Assembly: GCA_022767345.1 (NCBI GenBank)
Contig: JALEOD010000025.1
Location: 1-64,000, forward strand
DNA: 64,000 nt
Reading direction: 5' to 3'
From: Emergencia sp.
GTDB lineage: Bacteria; Bacillota; Clostridia; Peptostreptococcales; Anaerovoracaceae
Of the stretch, positions 58,756 to 64,000 are shown one piece after another. Below the pieces are notes generated by a model. It searched no databases, had not been told where the DNA came from, and saw only the letters and a program-made list of their open reading frames with translations. The position numbers and the translations under genes were made by a program. How positions within the stretch are numbered: position 1 is the first letter of the stretch; each line of letters begins with the position of its first letter.

Positions 58756-59895
58756 ATGATCATGAAGAAAGTTACCATTTTGGGAAGTACCGGTTCCATC
58801 GGCACCCAGGCTCTCGATGTCATCGGGAGAAACCGGGAAAAATTCCAGATAGAAACGCTGTCATGCGGCAGAAACACTGCACTTTTTGAGAAGCAAATTC
58901 AGGCATTTTCGCCGAAGCAGGCGGTGACGGCTTTGGAGGAGGACGCAGTTCGCCTTGCCAAAGCCTACCCGAAGACAGAATTCCTCTGGGGAGAGGAAGG
59001 ACTTCTTGCGGCGGCGGGCGACAGCAGTGAGATTCTGCTGAACTCGTTGGTGGGCATTCGTGGACTTCAACCGACGTACCATGCCATCCAAAACGGCAAG
59101 GATATCGCGCTTGCAAATAAAGAAACTCTGGTCGCAGGAGGCGAGATTGTGATGCAGGCGGTTTTTGAAAAAGGTGTAAAACTTCTTCCGGTGGACAGCG
59201 AACACAGTGCGATTTTCCAGTGTCTGCAGGGGAATCAGGGAAAGAAAATCCGGCGGATTCTGCTGACCGCCTCAGGCGGTCCTTTTCGTGGATACAGCCG
59301 CCGGCAGCTTGCGGAAGTCACTCTGGAGCAGGCGCTGCATCATCCGAAATGGAGTATGGGAAAAAAGATTACCATAGACTCGGCAACTATGATGAACAAA
59401 GGCCTTGAAGTCATTGAGGCAAAATGGCTCTTCGATGTACCGCTTTCCGATATACATATTATGGTTCACCCACAGAGTATCGTCCATTCCGGTGTGGAGT
59501 TTGAAGACGGCTCTGTTATCGCCCAGATGGGTTCTGCCGATATGCGCATTCCTATCAGCGTGGCGCTGGGTTATCCGGAAAGGATTCCGGACGCGGGCAA
59601 AAGGCTGGACTTTTTTAAGGAGGGCGCAAACCTCACCTTTGAGGCGCCGGATATGGAAGTGTTCGGCTGTATCAGACTGGCGTACGAAGCCTCAAGAGCG
59701 GGAGGCAGCTATCCGGTGGTACTCAATGCAGCCAATGAGGTGATGGTGGACAAGTTCTTAAAAGGACAGATTGCTTTTACAGAAATCGAAAAAAACATAC
59801 AAAAAATACTAGAACATCACACACCTACATATAATTTAGGGTTAAATGAGATTATAAAGATTGACAAAGAAATTCGTAAAGAGGTTTTGGGATGA
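58756..59895 (+). CDS. dxr: 1-deoxy-D-xylulose-5-phosphate reductoisomerase
   Basis: Dxr is the first committed step of the MEP pathway. The 379-aa protein has the NADPH motif ILGSTGSIGTQAL (8-20), ALANKETLV, PVDSEHSAIFQCL, the TASGGPFR loop, HPKWSMGKKITIDSATMMNKGLE and VHPQSIVHS with the catalytic His. ATG 58756 is used, with an ATG at 58762 as the alternative; AGGAG is 8-13 bases upstream. It overlaps rseP by 4 bases. Confidence 0.96.
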   Translation: MIMKKVTILGSTGSIGTQALDVIGRNREKFQIETLSCGRNTALFEKQIQAFSPKQAVTALEEDAVRLAKAYPKTEFLWGEEGLLAAAGDSSEILLNSLVGIRGLQPTYHAIQNGKDIALANKETLVAGGEIVMQAVFEKGVKLLPVDSEHSAIFQCLQGNQGKKIRRILLTASGGPFRGYSRRQLAEVTLEQALHHPKWSMGKKITIDSATMMNKGLEVIEAKWLFDVPLSDIHIMVHPQSIVHSGVEFEDGSVIAQMGSADMRIPISVALGYPERIPDAGKRLDFFKEGANLTFEAPDMEVFGCIRLAYEASRAGGSYPVVLNAANEVMVDKFLKGQIAFTEIEKNIQKILEHHTPTYNLGLNEIIKIDKEIRKEVLG

Positions 59896-60890
59896 CAGTA
59901 ATTTATGCAGTGATATTGTTTGTAATGCTGATTTTTCCCCACGAGCTGGGTCACTTTGTTGTGGCAAAGGCAGTGGGTGTAAAGGTCAATGAGTTCGCCT
60001 TTGGCATGGGACCTGCCATTTTTCAGCGGGAAAAGGGCGAGACCCTTTATTCCATCAGGCTGATTCCGATAGGCGGCTACTGCGCCATGGAAGGTGAAAA
60101 CGAGGAGTCGGAAAACAGCAGAGCTTTCAACAATAAACCGGTTTGGGCAAAGATTTCGGTGCTTCTTGCAGGCTCTGCCATGAACGTGCTGATCGCGATT
60201 CTGGCAATTTCTCTTATCATGGGTTATATCGGTACGGCAACGACCACCATCGATGAGGTGCAGACAGGAACGCCTGCCTACGAGGCGGGACTTTTAGCCG
60301 AAGATAAAATTTTGGCGGTAGACGGAAAGGCCATCGAAGAATGGAATGACCTTGCCGCAGTCATCGGCAGCGCGGAAAAGGAAATTTCTGTTACTGTAGA
60401 GCGCGGCAGCGAAGAGAAGACCTTTCAGCTGACGCCTATGGAGGCAGAGGACGGCAGATACATCATCGGTGTAACCTCCAAAGTGAGTCACAATGCACTG
60501 ACTGCTGTGAAAAACGGCGCAAAGGGAACCTGGAGTATGACGAAGAGTATGTTTTCGGCCCTTGGACAGCTGGTTTCCGGCAAAGTTTCCACCGATGAAA
60601 TTTCAGGACCTGTGGGTATTGTGTCCCTTGTCAGTGAGACGAAAAATTACGGCATGATTTATTTCGGCTATCTGGTGGCACTGATCAGTCTGAATCTGGC
60701 ACTGATGAATATGCTGCCGTTTCCGGCGCTGGATGGCGGCAGAATTATTTTCGTCATCATCCGCAAGATTACCGGAAAGATGATTAGCGATAATTTAGAA
60801 GGAAAAATCCACGGCGCAGGTATGATTCTGCTCTTTGGATTTATGATATTTGTTACGTGGAATGACATTACGAGGTTGTTTACATCATGA
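59892..60890 (+). CDS. rseP: RIP zinc metalloprotease RseP
   Basis: RseP is an intramembrane site-2 protease that releases membrane-held regulators or clears signal peptides. The 332-aa protein has HELGHF (about 16-21) in helix 1, one PDZ domain (about 110-185) and NMLPFPALDGGR with the second zinc Asp. The gene overlaps both neighbours (ATGA junctions). Its target anti-sigma factor is not in the window. Confidence 0.94.
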   Translation: MTVIYAVILFVMLIFPHELGHFVVAKAVGVKVNEFAFGMGPAIFQREKGETLYSIRLIPIGGYCAMEGENEESENSRAFNNKPVWAKISVLLAGSAMNVLIAILAISLIMGYIGTATTTIDEVQTGTPAYEAGLLAEDKILAVDGKAIEEWNDLAAVIGSAEKEISVTVERGSEEKTFQLTPMEAEDGRYIIGVTSKVSHNALTAVKNGAKGTWSMTKSMFSALGQLVSGKVSTDEISGPVGIVSLVSETKNYGMIYFGYLVALISLNLALMNMLPFPALDGGRIIFVIIRKITGKMISDNLEGKIHGAGMILLFGFMIFVTWNDITRLFTS

Positions 60891-61939
60891 GAAAAAGCGT
60901 TTATTGCGGAAATATAAAAATTGGCGGCGGAGCACCGATTTCTATTCAGTCTATGACCAATGTAGATTCCCGGGATGAAAAGGGATTGCTTGCGCAGATT
61001 AATCGCCTGACAGCTGCAGGCTGTGAAATCGTCAGAATTGCTGTGTCCGACATGGAGGCGGCTGAGGTCTTTGGACGGGTCAAAAAGCAGGTGTCCGTGC
61101 CTCTTGTTGCGGATATTCATTTTGATTATCGCCTTGCCATTGCGGCAATTGAGCAGGGTGCTGATAAAATCCGGATTAATCCGGGCAATATAGGCAGCAG
61201 GGAGCGAGTACAGGCTGTAGTTGCGGCGGCAAAAGAGAGAAATATTCCCATCAGAATCGGCGTCAATTCCGGTTCTTTAGAAAAAGATATCTTAGAAAAA
61301 AACGGCGGTGTGACGGCAGAGGGACTTTGCGAAAGCGCTTTGCGGAATGCCGCGCTCATTGAAGCCATGGACTATGATAATTTGGTAATCTCCCTGAAGT
61401 CGTCCGATGTTCGGATGAACTACGAGGCACATAAACTGGTTTATGGGAAAACGGATTATCCCATTCATATCGGTATCACTGAGGCAGGAACTCTAAGACG
61501 CGGAAAGGTCAAATCGGCAGTCGGCATTGGAGGACTGCTTCTTTCCGGTATCGGCGATACTATGCGGGTATCTCTGACGGCAGATCCCGTAGAAGAGGTG
61601 CTTTATGCCCGAGAAATACTGGAGTCCATCGGTCTTAGAACTCCTCAGATAGAAATTGTATCCTGTCCGACCTGCGGCAGAACCAGAGTAAATCTGCAGT
61701 CTCTGGCGGAGCAGGTGGAAAAACGCCTTGGTGAAATCAAAGTGCGTCAGGGGCTGAAAGTTGCTGTTATGGGCTGCGCGGTCAACGGTCCCGGGGAAGC
61801 CAGAGAAGCTGACTTCGGTATGGCAGGCGGCGATGGAAAGGGGCTCATCTTTGCAAAGGGACAGGTCATCAGGACCGTAGCGGAAAAAGATCTTGTAGAC
61901 GAACTCATCAACTTAATCAAAGAAAAGCAAGGTGTATAA
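60887..61939 (+). CDS. ispG: 4-hydroxy-3-methylbut-2-enyl diphosphate synthase
   Basis: IspG is the penultimate MEP-pathway enzyme, feeding IspH encoded at 43123. The 350-aa protein has SIQSMTNVD, a TIM-barrel core with PLVADIHFDYRLA and RINPGNIG, and C-terminal [4Fe-4S] cysteines in CPTCGR (about 265-270) and GCAVNGPGE. It overlaps rseP by 4 bases; polC starts immediately after its stop. Confidence 0.95.
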   Translation: MRKSVYCGNIKIGGGAPISIQSMTNVDSRDEKGLLAQINRLTAAGCEIVRIAVSDMEAAEVFGRVKKQVSVPLVADIHFDYRLAIAAIEQGADKIRINPGNIGSRERVQAVVAAAKERNIPIRIGVNSGSLEKDILEKNGGVTAEGLCESALRNAALIEAMDYDNLVISLKSSDVRMNYEAHKLVYGKTDYPIHIGITEAGTLRRGKVKSAVGIGGLLLSGIGDTMRVSLTADPVEEVLYAREILESIGLRTPQIEIVSCPTCGRTRVNLQSLAEQVEKRLGEIKVRQGLKVAVMGCAVNGPGEAREADFGMAGGDGKGLIFAKGQVIRTVAEKDLVDELINLIKEKQGV

Positions 61940-64000
61940 ATGAGAGCATTAATAGAACAGACCATAGACTGGGATGTCCTGAAAGGACATGATAAAAGCC
62001 AGTATACATATGAAATTACAGAAGCTGTCATCGAAAGTGAGACCGGAGTTTTAACTATTAGCCTCCGGCTCAATTTTATTATGCCGTGCCTTTCCATGGA
62101 GAAGCTGAAAGGCGTGATTCTGCACCAGATTGAATCGCTGAAAGACGTAAAATTCAAGTACATTTACGAGAATGTGATTCTATCTGAGGAGGAAATTATT
62201 CCGCTGTTTATTCCTCACATGATAGAAATTATTAATGGAAAATATGCTGCGATTACGAAGTCCATCGAAAGCAGCAAGTTTGTCTGCGAAGGAGAAACAC
62301 TGCAGATTTTTGCTTTGGGCAGGCTGGCGAGCGAACAGCTCAATGAAAAGGTGGCCCATCAGTTCAAGGCCCTTCTCTTTGAGCACTTCGGCATTCAGAA
62401 AGACGTGCAGTTTGTCAACGACGAAGAAAACTATCTGAAAGCAGCGGAAAGCTGGCAGACTTCGGAGGAGGCAGATATTAAGGCGTCCCTTGCAGAGGCG
62501 CAGAAAGCGGCACAGATGCACAGAAGCGAGAATCCAAAACCGGCGGCATCCGGCGGCAGCGGCGGCTTTTCAGGGGGAAAGGCTGGCGGTTTTGGCGGAA
62601 ACGGCCAGGGCGGCGGAAATGGCGGCGGCTTCAGGCGGAGAGAAAAGGAAACGCCGGCAGAGGGAAACCGCATCATGGGAAAAGATATCATGGGCGAAGC
62701 GGTATCGATGTCGAGTCTTTCTGCAGATACGGGTATGGTGATTTTGGAAGGCATCCTGTTTAAGAAAGATGCCCGTCCTATCAGAAACGAGAAAAAACTG
62801 GTGACTCTTCTCATCACGGATAAGAAAACATCTGTGTGTCTGAAGGCATTTTGTTCTAACAATAAATGGGAAGAAATCGACAGCCTTTTAAAGAGCGGTG
62901 ATTTTATCAAGGTTCGCGGCGAAACGGAGTGGGACCGCTACGACAACTGTCTGGTGGTCATGATTAAAGATATCAACAAAGGCAAGCTGAAAAAGCGGCA
63001 GGACGTCTACGAAGGCGGAAAAAGGGTGGAACTCCATGCCCACACGAAGATGAGCGCTATGGACGGACTCAACGAAGTGGCAAACCTTGTGAAAACTGCA
63101 GCTGCATGGGGACAGCCAGCCGTCGCTATTACAGACCACGGCGTGGTACAGAGCTTTCCTGACGCGGCAAAGACTGCAAAGAAGCTGGCAGGAGACAAAG
63201 AAAATCCGGTTAATATCAAGATTATCTACGGCATGGAGGGCTATGTCTTTGACGACAGCGACTGCCGCAATGAGGACGGTTCCATCGACTACAAGAAAAA
63301 GCCGACCAATCACATTATTCTTCTCGCAAAGACCCAGGAGGGACTGAAGAATATCTATAAACTGGTGTCTTATTCCCATCTGGAATATTTTTATAAGAGA
63401 CCGAGGCTGCCGAAATCCGTCATCGCGGCCCACAGAGAGGGTCTTATCATCGGATCTGCCTGCGAAGCCGGAGAAGTTTACCGGGCAATTGCAGGGGGCA
63501 AGAGTCAGGAAGAAATTGAAGAAATCGCAAGCTTTTACGATTATCTGGAAATTCAGCCATTGATTAACAATCAGTTTATGATTGAGCAGGGGATGGTTTC
63601 CGGTCAGGAAGAACTGCGGGAACATAACAGAAGAATCGTTGCTCTTGGAGAAAAGCTGGGAAAGCCAGTCGTTGCAACTACTGACGCCCACTACGATGAG
63701 CCGGAGTCCGCCATTTACAGAAATATTCTTCTGGCGGGCATGGGCTTTAAGGATGCTGAAAACGGCCAGGGTCTTTACATGCGGACCACCGATGAAATGA
63801 TGGAAGAGTTCCGCTATCTGGGGGAGGAGACGGCCTACAAGGTCGTCATCGAGAACACCAACCTCATCGCAGATATGATTGACGGCAGCATTCTGCCGGT
63901 TCCGAAGGGGAAATTCCCGCCGAAAATTGACGGCGCGGAAGAGACTCTGCGGGAAACCTGCATGCAGAAAGCCTACAGCATTTACGGCAATCCACTGCCG
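61940..64000 (+). CDS. polC: DNA polymerase III PolC (N-terminal 687 codons, runs off window)
   Basis: PolC is the main replicative polymerase of Bacillota. ATG 61940 directly follows the ispG stop (TAAATG). The visible part has the N-terminal domain (about 1-190), an OB domain (about 257-345) and the PHP domain beginning RVELHAHTKMSAMDG (about 357). The exonuclease and polymerase cores lie beyond the window. A Gly/Ser-rich stretch at about 204-230, followed by RRREKET, lies between the N-terminal and OB domains. No Shine-Dalgarno is obvious; translation is probably coupled to ispG. Confidence 0.95.
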   Translation, partial: MRALIEQTIDWDVLKGHDKSQYTYEITEAVIESETGVLTISLRLNFIMPCLSMEKLKGVILHQIESLKDVKFKYIYENVILSEEEIIPLFIPHMIEIINGKYAAITKSIESSKFVCEGETLQIFALGRLASEQLNEKVAHQFKALLFEHFGIQKDVQFVNDEENYLKAAESWQTSEEADIKASLAEAQKAAQMHRSENPKPAASGGSGGFSGGKAGGFGGNGQGGGNGGGFRRREKETPAEGNRIMGKDIMGEAVSMSSLSADTGMVILEGILFKKDARPIRNEKKLVTLLITDKKTSVCLKAFCSNNKWEEIDSLLKSGDFIKVRGETEWDRYDNCLVVMIKDINKGKLKKRQDVYEGGKRVELHAHTKMSAMDGLNEVANLVKTAAAWGQPAVAITDHGVVQSFPDAAKTAKKLAGDKENPVNIKIIYGMEGYVFDDSDCRNEDGSIDYKKKPTNHIILLAKTQEGLKNIYKLVSYSHLEYFYKRPRLPKSVIAAHREGLIIGSACEAGEVYRAIAGGKSQEEIEEIASFYDYLEIQPLINNQFMIEQGMVSGQEELREHNRRIVALGEKLGKPVVATTDAHYDEPESAIYRNILLAGMGFKDAENGQGLYMRTTDEMMEEFRYLGEETAYKVVIENTNLIADMIDGSILPVPKGKFPPKIDGAEETLRETCMQKAYSIYGNPLP

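Overview
The window looks like chromosome of an anaerobic, low-to-moderate GC Bacillota of class Clostridia. Supporting signs are consensus SigA promoters with strong Shine-Dalgarno sites, a tryptophan T-box, an FMN riboswitch, a Gram-positive PolC, a fused IspH-ribosomal protein S1 gene, YlmC/YmxH and TepA, and a Tad pilus locus with no secretin. A family such as Anaerovoracaceae would fit, but that placement is a guess. Nearly all genes are housekeeping. Accessory or decaying DNA is confined to about 1-2.2 kb, 11.9-14 kb, and 51-53.9 kb.

Layout. 1-2235: edge of an IS3-type element, small membrane proteins and decayed repeats. 2236-11799: rlmN, a dipeptidase with a YfcC-type carrier, a P-loop protein, Nudix hydrolase, YgiQ radical-SAM protein, an orphan adenine methyltransferase overlapping ygiQ, and YitT. 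11952-14002: a coiled-coil gene broken at a G7 tract, tRNA-Arg(CCG) with a partial duplicate of its 3' end, a dead cyclophilin gene, and a probable type I toxin-antitoxin pair. 14003-17209: XRE regulator and a three-gene ABC exporter. 17342-25202: trpS with T-box (minus), pentapeptide protein, acyl-CoA synthetase, then an amidohydrolase divergent from a sigma-54 activator, with an exact sigma-54 promoter in front of the amidohydrolase. 25286-29510: rib operon (minus) behind an FMN riboswitch. 29548-32844: phospholipid operon (minus). 32980-33952: ylmC and tepA, divergent. 34024-41185: Tad pilus operon. 41325-50773: SPOR protein, rarA, ispH-S1, MBL hydrolase, SUFU-domain protein, lipoprotein, RNase R, phosphoesterase. 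51262-52823: LysR gene truncated by an IS110 remnant. 53875-55385: SOS-controlled Y-family polymerase and a small partner. 55850-64000: pyrH-frr-uppS-cdsA-dxr-rseP-ispG-polC.

The most unusual signal is non-coding: a family of paired stem-loops. Each unit has two 31-36 nt inverted repeats whose starts lie 60-63 nt apart. All arms begin TGAC and end GTCA, but the rest of the arm changes compensatorily between units. Four units lie at 53008-53727, and two related three-hairpin elements lie at 25888-26069 and 50951-51128. I recognise no described element with this geometry. All coordinates, motifs and families come from reading the sequence; no alignment or database search was possible.
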